A DNA stretch of 64,000 nt from assembly GCA_963662965.1 (NCBI GenBank), contig OY759970.1, positions 2,046,001 through 2,110,000 of the forward strand. Direction: 5' to 3'. The DNA is from DTWD01 sp963662965. GTDB lineage: Bacteria; Acidobacteriota; Vicinamibacteria; Vicinamibacterales; UBA8438. Position numbers and translations under genes: made by a program. Under the pieces are notes generated by a model that was not told the origin of the DNA, searched no databases, and saw nothing but the letters and a program-made list of their open reading frames with translations. Below, in pieces: positions 43,404-52,914 of this stretch; the first letter of the stretch is position 1; each line of letters opens with the position of its first letter.

Positions 43404-45488
43404 ATGGGATTGCTGGCTCCGTTGTTTCTGCTCGGCGTCGCAGGCCTCGCCGTCCCGATCATCATTCACATGATCCAGCGCGAGCGAAAGGAAGTCCTGG
43501 AGTTTCCGTCGCTCATGTTCGTGCGCAAGATCCCGTTTCACTCCTTTCGCCGTCAACGCATCCGGCACTGGTTCCTGTTGCTGCTGCGATGCGCCGCGCT
43601 GTTGTTCCTCATCTTGGCGTTCTCCCGGCCGTTCTTTCGCGCGTCGGCACTGGCGGCCGTCACCGATGGCGCGCGCGAGGTCGTCATTCTGCTTGACCGC
43701 TCCTACAGCATGGGTTTGGACGACCGCTGGTCGACGGCCCAAGACGCGGCCACCGATGCGATCAATGGGTTGGCTCCCGACGATCGCGCCACCGTCATCC
43801 TGTTCGACAACGGGGCCGAGGCCGGGGCCCGGTCGACGGTCGACCGCGCCAGCTTGAGGGGCCTCGTGGCGGATGCCGAGGTCGGGTCGGGGGTCACGCG
43901 CTTCGGTCCGGCGCTGAAGCTCGCCGAGGGAATCTTCGAAGGCTCCGACTTGCCACGTCTCGAGGCGGTCCTCATCAGCGATTTTCAGCGCGCGGGGGTG
44001 GAGAGTGCCGGAGGCGTGCGCTTTCCCGACGGGACGGTGCTGACGCCGATCCACGTTGGCGACGGCGACACGACCGTCTCCAATGTCAGCGTCGCGGGCG
44101 TGCTGTTCGAGCGGGAATACTTCTCCGGGCGCGAACGGGTTCAGGTCGCGGCCCGTCTGACGAATCGCGGCAGCGAGCCGATCGACGGTCTCGAGGTGAC
44201 GCTCGAGATGGAGGGCCGCGAGCTCGAAGCGCTCCCGGCCGACCTTCCGCCCAACGGCTCGACGACCGTCGACTTCGCCGCGGTGACACTCGGCGACGCG
44301 CCGATGCCAGGCGTCGTGCGGGTTGAGCCCGACGCGTTGCCGACCGACGACGCGTTCTATTTCGTGGTCTCGCCCGGTCAGGTCGTCACCGTGCTCGTGG
44401 TCGGGAGCGGGCGCGGTTCCAACGAGGCGAACCTTTTTCTGACGCGCGCGCTCGCGATAGGGTCGGAGCCCGCCTTCGACGTGCGCACGACGACGGTCGA
44501 GCAGATGACCACGTCGGACCTGGCCGGCCGACAAGTCGTGGTCCTCAACGACACACGACCGCCGGCGGGTGCGGTCGGCCGTGCTCTCGCGGAGTTCGTC
44601 GAAGCGGGCGGCGGCTTGTTGGTCACGTCGGGTGAGCGGAGTACCTGGCCGCCGGATGCGCCAGACCTGCTGCCCGGCCGCGTCGGCTCGCCGACCGACC
44701 GCGCGGGGCGGGGCGGCGCCCTCGGATTCGTCGACTACAGCCACCCGGTGTTCGAGGTGTTCAGCGGACCGCGGAGCGGCGATGTCACCGCGGCGCGCTT
44801 CTTTCGATACCGTCCGATCGAGCCGCTCGAAGACGCGAGCGTGCTGGCGCGCTTCGACGACGGAAGCGCCGCCCTGACGGAGCGTCGCGTCGGCAACGGC
44901 ACCGTGTTGCTCTGGGCCTCCACCGTCGACAGTTTCTGGAACGACTTGGCCAAGAAGGCGGTCTATCTCCCGTTCGTCCACCGCGTCGTCGAGCATCTCG
45001 CCGACTACACCCCGCCCACGCCATGGTTCTCGGCCGGTCAGGTCTTGAATCTGGCCGAGCAGGACGTTGCCGTCGGTGCCAGCGGTGTCGCGGCGGCCGA
45101 TTACGTCGTGATGTCGCCGTCCGGCGCGCGGATTCCGGTCGCCGTCGGCGGCGAACGTGCGGGGTTCATCAACCTCTCGGAGCAGGGGCTCTATGAGGTG
45201 CACGACGCGAATGCTGCCGACGGGCAGCCGTCGATGGTGGCGGTCAACGTCGACCTGGCGGAATCCGATCTGTCCGCGGTCGATCCCGAGGAATTGGCCA
45301 GCACGGTCACCGGCCGCGTCGGCGGAACACCCGAGGCCGAGGCCGGTGCGCTCCGCGCGATGGCCCCCGACGACCTCGAACGACGGCAGTCGCTCTGGTG
45401 GTACCTGCTGGTGGCCGCCGCCCTATTCTTTGTGGCCGAGACGGTGGTCTCGAATCGACTATCGCGCACGGCGCTGAGTGCGGAGTAA
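43404..45488 (+). CDS. BatA-type membrane protein with VWA domain
   Basis: 694 residues. The N-terminus carries the BatA signature: GLLAPLFLLGVAGLAVPIII, HMIQRERKEVLEFPSLMFV and RRQRIRHWFLLLLRCAALLF, giving two membrane helices. The VWA domain has MIDAS motif VVILLDRSYSMGLDD and DFQRAGVE. Beta-rich segments, an amidotransferase-like region (AEFVEAGGGLLVTSGERSTW) and a C-terminal helix (SLWWYLLVAAALFFVAETVV) follow. It would place the MoxR-responsive VWA domain at the membrane. Confidence 0.92.
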   Translation: MGLLAPLFLLGVAGLAVPIIIHMIQRERKEVLEFPSLMFVRKIPFHSFRRQRIRHWFLLLLRCAALLFLILAFSRPFFRASALAAVTDGAREVVILLDRSYSMGLDDRWSTAQDAATDAINGLAPDDRATVILFDNGAEAGARSTVDRASLRGLVADAEVGSGVTRFGPALKLAEGIFEGSDLPRLEAVLISDFQRAGVESAGGVRFPDGTVLTPIHVGDGDTTVSNVSVAGVLFEREYFSGRERVQVAARLTNRGSEPIDGLEVTLEMEGRELEALPADLPPNGSTTVDFAAVTLGDAPMPGVVRVEPDALPTDDAFYFVVSPGQVVTVLVVGSGRGSNEANLFLTRALAIGSEPAFDVRTTTVEQMTTSDLAGRQVVVLNDTRPPAGAVGRALAEFVEAGGGLLVTSGERSTWPPDAPDLLPGRVGSPTDRAGRGGALGFVDYSHPVFEVFSGPRSGDVTAARFFRYRPIEPLEDASVLARFDDGSAALTERRVGNGTVLLWASTVDSFWNDLAKKAVYLPFVHRVVEHLADYTPPTPWFSAGQVLNLAEQDVAVGASGVAAADYVVMSPSGARIPVAVGGERAGFINLSEQGLYEVHDANAADGQPSMVAVNVDLAESDLSAVDPEELASTVTGRVGGTPEAEAGALRAMAPDDLERRQSLWWYLLVAAALFFVAETVVSNRLSRTALSAE

Positions 45489-45512
45489 GATGACTTTCAG
45501 AGGGCGAGATTG

Positions 45513-48500
45513 ATGTTCAACGAGCCACTGCTGACCGGCGATACAGATGAGATCCTCCGCGCCATCCGCCACGTCCGTAACCGCTGGCGCTTGCGCGTGG
45601 CGCTGCGCGGAATCGCGGTGCTCATCGCGGCCGCGCTGGGCACGTTGCTGGTGTCGTCCTACGGCCTCGAGCTGTTCCGATTCAGTCCGAACGCCATCAT
45701 CGGGTTTCGCGTCCTGGCCTACGTCATGCTGCTGGCCGCCGGTTGGTGGCTCTTTGTCCGTCCGATCTCGCGCCGTGTTTCCGACGAGCGCGTCGCCCTC
45801 TACCTCGAGGAGCACGAGCCGACGCTGCAGGCGACGGTCCTGAGCGCCGTCGAGGAAAGCAAGCGGGGCCCCCGTGACCGCGCGGCGGATCATTCACCCG
45901 AGCTGGTGGGCCACCTCATCGAGTCGGCCGCCGCCAAGATCCGCGACATCGAAATGGGTCACACGGTCGAGCAGCAGCAGCTGCAGACATCATCGGGGTT
46001 GCTCGTGGCGGCCGGGGTCGCCGCGGTGCTGCTCTTCATCTTTGGTCCGGCGTATTTGCGACACGGGATCTCGGCGCTGCTCACGCCGATGGGCGGCGTC
46101 CAAGCCGCCAGCCCGTATCAGATCGACGTACTGCCGGGGGATGCCACGGTCGCCCGCGGCGCCGACCAGACGATCACGGCGCAGCTCATCGGGTTCGAGT
46201 CGGAGGACGTCAGCCTCCTGATGCGGGCGCCGGATGGCAGCGGATCGTACGACCGGTTGCCGCTGATCCCGGTGGAGAACGACGCCGGAGAGACCCAGGC
46301 CGGGCAGTACGAGGTGCTGCTCTTTGACCTCCAAGAGACGACCGACTATCGCGTCGAGTCGCTCGGCGTGGAGTCGTCGACCTACACGCTCGACGTCATC
46401 GACCTGCCCTACGTGGAGCGCCTCGAGCTGGAGTATCACTTCCCGGCATATACCGGTCTGGAGCCACGGTTGGTCGAAGACGGTGGCGACATCGCCGTGC
46501 TCGCCGGCACGGAGGTCCGGGTGCGCGCGGTCCCGACGATGGGGACCACCGGCGGGCAACTGGTGTTCGACGACGACGATGGCAAGCGACTCGATCTCAC
46601 GGTTGCCGAAGACGGGTCGCTGACCTCCAGCTTCTCGGTTGAAGAGGAGGGGTTTTACCGCATCGACCTGGCGGCTCCCGACGGCCAGCTCATTTCGGCC
46701 TCGCCGCAATACACCATCGACGTGCTGACGGATCAGCCACCCTCGGCGATGTTCATCCGGCCGGGACGCGACACGACCGCGAGCGCCATCGAGGAGCTGT
46801 TCATCGAGGCACGCGCCGACGATGACTTCGGCCTGCACTCGCTCGACCTGGTGTACTCCGTCAACGGCGGCCCCGAGCAAACGGTCGAGCTCTTCAGTGG
46901 GGGAACGGCGGTCAAGGAGTTCTCGGCCGGCCACACCTTCTTCCTGGAGGAAATGGAGCTTGAGCCGGGCGACTTCGTGTCGTACTTCGCACGCGCCACC
47001 GACCGCAACCTCGCGCAGCAGAACGCCGACGTCAAGAGCGACCTGTACTTCATCCAGGTTCGCCGCTACAGCCAAGACTTCCGCGCCCAGCAGTCGCAAG
47101 GCGGCGGCGGCGGCATGGGCGGCGGCGGGAATCCGCGACAGCTCTCGCAAGCGCAGCGCGAGATCATCTCGGCGACGTTCAATCTGATTCGCGACCGTGC
47201 GACCTACACGGCGGAAGAGTTCCAGGAGAACGTGGTCTTTCTCACGCTCGCCCAGGGACGCTTGCGCGAGCAGGTTGAAACATTGCTGCGCCGGATGAAC
47301 AGCCGGGTCATGCCGGCCGACCCGGTGTTCCGGAGCATTCAGGATCTGTTGCCCGAGGCGGCCGATGCGATGCGCGCGGCCGAGGAAGAACTACAGAACC
47401 AGGATGCCGACGCCGCGCTGCCGCATGAGCAGCGCTCCCTCCAGTCCCTGCAGCGCGCCGAAGAGGCCTATGACGAGGTGATGGTGACGCAGGGCGGCGG
47501 CGGCGGCGGCGGCGGCCAGCAAGCGGCGCAGGATTTGGCCGATCTATTCGAGCTCGAGCTCGACAAGATGCGCAACCAGTACGAAACGATGCAGCGCGGC
47601 CAGCAGCAGCAGGCCGACAACACCATCGACGAGCTGATGGAGCGCCTCCGCGAGCTCGCGCGTCGTCAGGAGCGCGAGGCCGAGCGGCAGCGCCGACGGG
47701 CGCGTGGCCAGCAGTCGACGCAGGGCGGCGGCGGCGGTCAGCGCGCGCTGGCCGAGGAGGCGGAAGAGGCGGCACGTCGACTCGAGCGGCTCGCGCGCGA
47801 GCAGAACTCGCCGCAAATGATGGACGCGGCGCGACGGCTGCAAGAGGCGGCGGACGCGATGCGTCGCGCGGCGGCCAACGACGACAACCTCGGCTTCGCC
47901 GAAGCTGGCGCGGCGCTGGATCGACTGCGCGAGGTGCAGGAACGGCTCGAAGGCGAGCAGCGCGGGCGTCTGGAGCGCGACATCGCCGACCAACTCCGTC
48001 GGGCGAACCGGCTGGCCGACGAGCAGCGTGAGATGACCGCGGAGGTCCGCGGGCTCGCCGGCCTCCGCGACGAGGGGCGGATGGAGGAATTGCGCCGCCT
48101 CATGGAACAGAAGGATCAGATGGAGGCTGAAGTGGCCGACCTCGAGCGGGAGATCGATTCCACCTCCGCCGAGTTCCGTCGCGACGAACGCGACGCGTCA
48201 CGCGAGCTGCAGGAGGCGGCGGCTGGGATTCGTGACAACAAGCTCAAGGAGAAGATCCGGTACTCGAAGGGATTGATCCGCAGCCGGCCGGGCGACACGG
48301 CCAACGCGTTTGAGTCGGAGATCGGTGGCGACATCGAGGAACTGGCCGAGCAGCTCGCCGAGGCGGCCGGTGCCGTCGGCGAGTCCGAGGGTGACCGGAT
48401 GGCCCAGGCGCTCGACCAGACGCGCGACCTGATGCGGAGTCTCGAGTCGCTCGACCACCGCATGTGGCAAGAGGGGCAGCAGCAGGATGGCCAGCCTGGC

Positions 48501-49043
48501 GAGCGGGGTCAGTCAGGCGAAGAGGGCGAACGGGGTGAGTCCGGAGAGTCGGGTCAGCCTGGTCAAGGTCAGAGTCAGAGCGGCCAGCAGGGCGGACAGG
48601 CCGGCTCCGCGGACGGGCGGCCCGGTAACGGCAATACCTTCGGCGGCGCCCCGTTCGGCGGCGGCTACGGCGACCGCCGGCCGGGCACGACGGCGTGGGA
48701 GCCGGGCGACATTCGTCAATGGAGCCGCGAGTATCAGGAGCGCGCCGGCGAAGCGCAAGATCTCCGCCGGTTGCTGACTCAAGAGGGCTTCGACGTCGGC
48801 GATCTCGATGCCATCATCCAGCGGATGCGTGAGCTCGACAATCTGCAGCAATATCGCGATCCCGAGATGATCGCCGGGCTGCAAACGTTCGTGCTCGAGG
48901 AGCTGAAGCGCTTCGAGTATCGGCTGCGCCGCGAGATCGACGAGGAGAACGAAGATCTCTTCCTCGCGGGCAATGAAGAAATGCCCGACCAGTTCCGCGA
49001 CCTCGTGGAAGAGTACTTCCGGGCGCTGTCCGAGAATCAATAG
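45513..49043 (+). CDS. Large DUF4175-like membrane protein with long coiled coil
   Basis: 1176 residues from ATG 45513, with AGAGGG upstream. Three membrane helices lie in the first 190 residues, then beta-sandwich repeats (to about 520). Next come a long Gln/Glu/Arg-rich coiled coil (about 600-970, with QREAERQRRRARGQQ-like stretches) and a collagen-like Gly/Glu/Gln/Ser tract (about 990-1040). The C-terminal helical domain reads RRLLTQEGFDVGDLDAII and FVLEELKRFEYRLRREIDEE. The architecture matches the DUF4175-annotated proteins of Bat-type clusters. It may be a structural scaffold spanning the periplasm. Confidence 0.85.
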   Translation: MFNEPLLTGDTDEILRAIRHVRNRWRLRVALRGIAVLIAAALGTLLVSSYGLELFRFSPNAIIGFRVLAYVMLLAAGWWLFVRPISRRVSDERVALYLEEHEPTLQATVLSAVEESKRGPRDRAADHSPELVGHLIESAAAKIRDIEMGHTVEQQQLQTSSGLLVAAGVAAVLLFIFGPAYLRHGISALLTPMGGVQAASPYQIDVLPGDATVARGADQTITAQLIGFESEDVSLLMRAPDGSGSYDRLPLIPVENDAGETQAGQYEVLLFDLQETTDYRVESLGVESSTYTLDVIDLPYVERLELEYHFPAYTGLEPRLVEDGGDIAVLAGTEVRVRAVPTMGTTGGQLVFDDDDGKRLDLTVAEDGSLTSSFSVEEEGFYRIDLAAPDGQLISASPQYTIDVLTDQPPSAMFIRPGRDTTASAIEELFIEARADDDFGLHSLDLVYSVNGGPEQTVELFSGGTAVKEFSAGHTFFLEEMELEPGDFVSYFARATDRNLAQQNADVKSDLYFIQVRRYSQDFRAQQSQGGGGGMGGGGNPRQLSQAQREIISATFNLIRDRATYTAEEFQENVVFLTLAQGRLREQVETLLRRMNSRVMPADPVFRSIQDLLPEAADAMRAAEEELQNQDADAALPHEQRSLQSLQRAEEAYDEVMVTQGGGGGGGGQQAAQDLADLFELELDKMRNQYETMQRGQQQQADNTIDELMERLRELARRQEREAERQRRRARGQQSTQGGGGGQRALAEEAEEAARRLERLAREQNSPQMMDAARRLQEAADAMRRAAANDDNLGFAEAGAALDRLREVQERLEGEQRGRLERDIADQLRRANRLADEQREMTAEVRGLAGLRDEGRMEELRRLMEQKDQMEAEVADLEREIDSTSAEFRRDERDASRELQEAAAGIRDNKLKEKIRYSKGLIRSRPGDTANAFESEIGGDIEELAEQLAEAAGAVGESEGDRMAQALDQTRDLMRSLESLDHRMWQEGQQQDGQPGERGQSGEEGERGESGESGQPGQGQSQSGQQGGQAGSADGRPGNGNTFGGAPFGGGYGDRRPGTTAWEPGDIRQWSREYQERAGEAQDLRRLLTQEGFDVGDLDAIIQRMRELDNLQQYRDPEMIAGLQTFVLEELKRFEYRLRREIDEENEDLFLAGNEEMPDQFRDLVEEYFRALSENQ

Positions 49044-49054
49044 GCCGCGGTTCG

Positions 49055-49879
49055 GTGCGGAACACGCTGACTGCGGTGGTCATCTTCGTCGCACTCGCCG
49101 CGGCGTCGACGGCGCTTGCGCAGCGCTGGCGCGGCGGCTGGTCCCGTATGCCGCCGAAGTTCCCGACCGAGGCGGTTGAGCACCGGGCCTTCACGTTCTC
49201 CCGCATCCTCTACGAGAGCGATCGTCGCGAGCCGGGCGGTCAGGGGTGGCACACCGACTACCCGACCGCCGACCAGAATCTGATGATCCGGCTCTCCGAG
49301 ATGACGACGACCACGGTCGGGTTCGATAAATACGATGAGCCAGACCACATCGTGATACGGCTCACGGACGATGCGCTCTTCGACTATCCGTTCATCTTCA
49401 TGTCGGATGTCGGGACGCTCTGGCTCAGCGACCTCGAGGCGAGGCGGCTCGGCGAGTACCTACGCAAGGGCGGCTTCCTCTGGGTCGACGACTTTTGGGG
49501 ACCGTATGCGTGGAGCCAGTGGGCGAGCGAGATCGGCAAGGTGCTTCCGCCGGGCGAGTTTCCGATCTTTGATATTCCGTTCGAGCATCCGATTCACCGC
49601 GTCGTCTACACCGTGAACGAAGTCCCGCAGATTCCCTCGATCCAGCATTGGCGGCGGAGCGGCGGGGCGACGACGTCGGAACGCGGCGTCCGGAGCGAGG
49701 ACGTGCACTTTCGAGGGATCGCCGACCGCGACGGGCGGCTCATGGTCCTGATGAGCCACAACACCGACATTGCCGACGGGTGGGAGCGCGAAGGCGAGGA
49801 CTACGACTTCTTCACGAGCTTTTCCATCAATGCGTACGCGGTCGGCATCAACACGGTGGTGCACGCGATGACGCATTGA
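49055..49879 (+). CDS. Secreted DUF4159 protein, paralogue 3
   Basis: 274 residues from GTG 49055, with a signal peptide ending STALAQR. DUF4159 features: TFSRILYESDRR, WHTDYPTADQNLMIRLSEM, YPFIFMSDVGTLWLSDLEAR, YLRKGGFLWVDDFWGPYAWS, HPIHRVVYTVNEVPQIPSIQ and GRLMVLMSHNTDIADGWE. It is closer to paralogue 1 than to paralogue 2. It closes the cluster. The hydrolase gene downstream continues in the same frame after its stop codon. Confidence 0.9.
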   Translation: MRNTLTAVVIFVALAAASTALAQRWRGGWSRMPPKFPTEAVEHRAFTFSRILYESDRREPGGQGWHTDYPTADQNLMIRLSEMTTTTVGFDKYDEPDHIVIRLTDDALFDYPFIFMSDVGTLWLSDLEARRLGEYLRKGGFLWVDDFWGPYAWSQWASEIGKVLPPGEFPIFDIPFEHPIHRVVYTVNEVPQIPSIQHWRRSGGATTSERGVRSEDVHFRGIADRDGRLMVLMSHNTDIADGWEREGEDYDFFTSFSINAYAVGINTVVHAMTH

Positions 49880-49887
49880 AGAACGGC

Positions 49888-49907
49888 AGGGATCAGGGCT
49901 AGGGATC
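49888..49907. repeat. Degenerate GGGATCA-type tandem repeat
   Basis: AGGGATC, AGGGCT and AGGGATC units lie in the gap between DUF4159 paralogue 3 and the hydrolase and form its best candidate ribosome site. Confidence 0.5.
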
Positions 49908-49909
49908 TT

Positions 49910-50599
49910 CTGACGACAAAACCACATCTAGATACGCTCGAGATCGAGCCGACCGGCCCGGCCGACGCCTCCGTCATTTGGATGCATGGGCTCGGCGCCG
50001 ACGCCAACGACTTCTACGGTATCCCACCGGAGTTGCGTCTTCCGGACGGTCTCCATGTGCGATACGTCTTTCCGGACGCGCCGCAGATCCCGGTGACCAT
50101 CAACATGGGGATGGTCATGCGCGCCTGGTACGACGTCACCGAAATCAGCGCACGCGGACAAGACGAGGCGGGTATTCGGCAATCGGCCGGCTGGATCGAC
50201 GAGCTGGTGGCGCGGGAGATCGAGCGCGGTGTTCCGTCGAGCCGCATCGTCATTGCCGGGTTCTCGCAAGGGGGAGCGATGGCGCTCTTCGCGGGGCTCC
50301 GGTATCCTGAGACGCTGGCGGGTGTCATGAGCCTGTCTGGATATCTCCTCCTTTCGGAGAGGCTCGCGGCGGAGGCGAGCGAGGCGAACCGCGTGGTTCC
50401 GATCTTTCAGGCGCACGGGACTGCCGACGCGATGGTGCCGTCGGATCTCGCTCGCGGCAGCTACGACGCGCTCGTCAAAGCGGGGTACCGCGTCGACTGG
50501 CACGAGTATCCGATGGCGCACCAGCTCTGCCTGGAAGAAGTGCGCGACATCGGTGATTGGCTAACCCACATCCTGGTGCGTCAACCGACCCGCGCGTAG
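49910..50599 (+). CDS. Carboxylesterase/phospholipase-type alpha/beta hydrolase
   Basis: About 229 residues. The core has VIWMHGLGADANDFYGIPPE, MGMVMRAWYDVTEISARGQD, the nucleophile motif IAGFSQGGAMALFAGLRYPE, an Asp in FQAHGTADAMVPSDLARGSY and His in EYPMAHQLCLEE. These small esterases act on short acyl esters or lysophospholipids. The family's first strand (TLEIEPTGPADASVIWMHG) lies before the first ATG (49982), yet no ATG, GTG or TTG is upstream in frame. CTG 49910 with AGGG 5 nt before it is the best full-length start; ATG 49982 would lose that strand. Confidence 0.82.
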   Translation: MTTKPHLDTLEIEPTGPADASVIWMHGLGADANDFYGIPPELRLPDGLHVRYVFPDAPQIPVTINMGMVMRAWYDVTEISARGQDEAGIRQSAGWIDELVAREIERGVPSSRIVIAGFSQGGAMALFAGLRYPETLAGVMSLSGYLLLSERLAAEASEANRVVPIFQAHGTADAMVPSDLARGSYDALVKAGYRVDWHEYPMAHQLCLEEVRDIGDWLTHILVRQPTRA

Positions 50600-50617
50600 C
50601 CTTGTCGCGCATTCCGC

Positions 50618-51035
50618 ATCCGCGGCCGTGGCATCGTTCCGGACGCCGGACGGCTCGGCGGAAAACCACGTCTGCGCCACAGACGGAACTGCTCACGCGG
50701 CGAGCAACAGCTAGCTAGCGACGGCGCGTGCCACTGCAACCCGCAACACGGGCTATTCGACGGTCACGGATCACAGGGAGCAGGCTCGCCCGCTGGCGAC
50801 TTCGGCGTGGTTTTCGGCCGTGCGGATGTCGCCTCGTCTCACGGCGCCCGGATCGTTACCACGACCGCGTCTGCGCACCCAAGCGCGCGAGCCGTCCTCA
50901 ACCGCAGGTGGGTGGCACGGGAGCGTCACTTGCGCTGCGGGCCGGCGTCAGATCGCTCAACTGCGAGGTTCGACGATCCACCCTTGGCTCATGGCTGCTT
51001 CAGCAAGTCGCCTTCGGACCGACCGACTGCGCTTA
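50618..51035. repeat. Structured intergenic element, copy 3
   Basis: Aligns with 4510-4890 over about 380 bp: TCCGGACGCC, CACGCGGCGAGCAACAGCT, GGCGCGTGCCAC, GCAACCCGCA, GGATCACAGGG, GCAGGCTCG and TTTTCGGCC are shared in order. The distal part keeps CTTGGCTC and CAAGT but not the TGGTCTCT stem. It ends TTA exactly where the IS begins. A GTG frame at 50728-51036 (102 codons) parallels the frame in copy 1; coding status is doubtful. Confidence 0.7.
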
Positions 51036-51174
51036 GGGTTCGCGCAGAAATAACTCCAGTGTTGTTGGCGGAATTCTAGCTGACGGGTTTCCACCGAGTT
51101 GAGTCCGCCGGCCCTCTCGACCCTGAAATTGCAGCCTGTAGCACCGATGGCCACCCGCGGCGAGGTAGCAAGGT

Positions 51175-51214
51175 AATGATAGAGTATCTCCTTTGCAGGT
51201 GTTACTCTATCATT
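51175..51214 (+). promoter_or_regulatory. 12-bp perfect palindrome immediately upstream of IS orfA, copy 2
   Basis: AATGATAGAGTA, a 16-nt spacer, then TACTCTATCATT directly followed by the orfA ATG. Identical to 15789-15828. Confidence 0.6.
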
Positions 51215-52000
51215 ATGCGAACCGAACACTATCGCGCGCGGGACCTCACCACGTTGTTGCGGAAGCAGAAGATCGCCACGATGACCGAGCTGAAAGACGT
51301 CCTGGGGAGCGCAGCGGACATCACGATCTTCCGGAAGCTGGCGGAGCTGTCCTATCAGACCAGCTACTCCCACCGCGGGCGATATTACACGTTGGCCGAT
51401 ATCCCCCAGTACGATGCGTGGGGCCTGTGGTCGTATCGCTCGGTGTGGTTTTCGCGGCGCGGGACATTGCTGGCCACCGCGGAAGCGCTGGTCCAGGAGG
51501 CCGACGCCGGATTTTTCGTGGCCGAGCTCGAGGGGGTCCTCAACGTGGAGGTGAAGGGGGCGTTGCTGAGGCTGGTCCGTCAGCAGAAGCTGGCGCGTGC
51601 GTCCTTCGCCGGGCGCTATCTGTACTGTTCCCCCGATACCGCCACGAGGGACGCTCAGCTCACCGCGCGCCGGGTCCGTGACGCGGCGACCCCACTCGGG
51701 GGGCGGCTGCCGCACGTCGATGTCCTCCCCGATGAGCTCAAGGCATCGATTGTGCTGTTTTTCAGCCTGCTCGATGAGCAACAGCGACGCCTGTACGCCG
51801 GCCTGGAGTCGCTCAAGATGGGCCACGGAGGCGACCAGGCGATCGCCGACCTGCTGGGGCTGGACGCGGGGACCGTGGCCCGCGGGCGGCACCACCTCCT
51901 GGACCGCGATGTGACTGTCGAGCGTGTCCGCCGGGCTGGCGCCGGACGCCGACCGGTGGAAAAAAAACGCCAGCGGTCATCGCACGCATCGACGAGCTGA
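51215..52000 (+). CDS. ISAzo13-associated orfA, copy 2
   Basis: 261 residues, identical to orfA of copy 1 except Arg to His near the end (KKRQRSSHASTS). That change is silent in the -1 frame, which would encode the fused transposase. The A8 slippery run is at 51960-51967 in the in-frame context GAA AAA AAA. Domains are as in copy 1: winged-helix-like N-terminus, then the transposase HTH. Confidence 0.75.
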   Translation: MRTEHYRARDLTTLLRKQKIATMTELKDVLGSAADITIFRKLAELSYQTSYSHRGRYYTLADIPQYDAWGLWSYRSVWFSRRGTLLATAEALVQEADAGFFVAELEGVLNVEVKGALLRLVRQQKLARASFAGRYLYCSPDTATRDAQLTARRVRDAATPLGGRLPHVDVLPDELKASIVLFFSLLDEQQRRLYAGLESLKMGHGGDQAIADLLGLDAGTVARGRHHLLDRDVTVERVRRAGAGRRPVEKKRQRSSHASTS

Positions 52001-52914
52001 TGACGCACGAGACGGCGGGCGACCCCATGTCCGGGTTGAAATGGACCCGAAGGACCACCGAGAAGATCGCCGCCGAGCTGCAGTCGCTTGGCATCAGCGT
52101 GGGCCCACGCACCGTGGCCAGGCTGCTCACGCAGTTGGGGTTCTCCTTGCGCGTCAATCAGAAGAAACGCTCCACTGGCTCGCCGGCACGGCGGAATGAG
52201 CAATTCGAGCAAATCGCCTCGCTTCGGGAGCGTTTCGTCACTGACGCGGCGCCGATCATCAGCGTGGATACCAAGAAGAAAGAACTGGTTGGCCACTTCA
52301 AGAACGCGGGCGTCGCCTGGAATCGTGCGCCCGTGGTTGTCAACGACCACGACTTCCGGTCCGAGGCCGAGGGGATCGCGATTCCCTACGGCATCTATGA
52401 CCTGCAGGCCAATCGCGGCACGATGTTCGTCGGCACGACCTACGACACCCCGTCGTTCGCCGTGGACGCCATCGAGCAGTGGTGGCGCACCGAAGGCGCG
52501 ACGCGCTACCCCGGGTCCCGCGAACTGGCGATCCTCGCCGATGGCGGAGGAAGCAACGGCGCCAGATGCCGCGCTTGGAAGTTCGGGCTCCAGCGCAGCC
52601 TCTGCGACCGACATGGCCTGTCGATCACCGTCGCTCACTACCCGCCGGGAGCCTCGAAGTGGAACCCGATCGAGCATCGACTGTTCAGCGAGGTGAGCAA
52701 GAACTGGGCTGGCAAGCCGCTCGACAGCTATGACACGATTCTCAACTACCTCCGAACGACGCGCACCTCAACCGGACTCCGCGTTCGTGCTCACCTGGTT
52801 CGCCGATCCTATGTGAAGGGCATCAAGATCGCGGCGGCAGACATGAACACGCTGGCTCTGGAGGAGCTCGAACCCCTGCCCGCCTGGAACTACACGCTCC
52901 AACCCCGCTGTTGA
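52000..52914 (+). CDS. ISAzo13-family transposase, catalytic part (orfB), copy 2
   Basis: 304 residues, identical to the copy 1 protein, with the same TGATG overlap with orfA and DDE catalytic segments (SVDTKKKELVGHF, LAILADGGGSNG, SKWNPIEHRLF). Both copies keep intact frames, so either could be active. Confidence 0.92.
   Translation: MTHETAGDPMSGLKWTRRTTEKIAAELQSLGISVGPRTVARLLTQLGFSLRVNQKKRSTGSPARRNEQFEQIASLRERFVTDAAPIISVDTKKKELVGHFKNAGVAWNRAPVVVNDHDFRSEAEGIAIPYGIYDLQANRGTMFVGTTYDTPSFAVDAIEQWWRTEGATRYPGSRELAILADGGGSNGARCRAWKFGLQRSLCDRHGLSITVAHYPPGASKWNPIEHRLFSEVSKNWAGKPLDSYDTILNYLRTTRTSTGLRVRAHLVRRSYVKGIKIAAADMNTLALEELEPLPAWNYTLQPRC

Noticed and set aside
43302..45203. A 633-codon open frame on the minus strand across the BatA gene
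   Set aside because: High GC content creates long antisense frames. The plus-strand frame has clear BatA and VWA domains; the antisense translation is Arg/Gly/Asp-rich with no recognisable domain.
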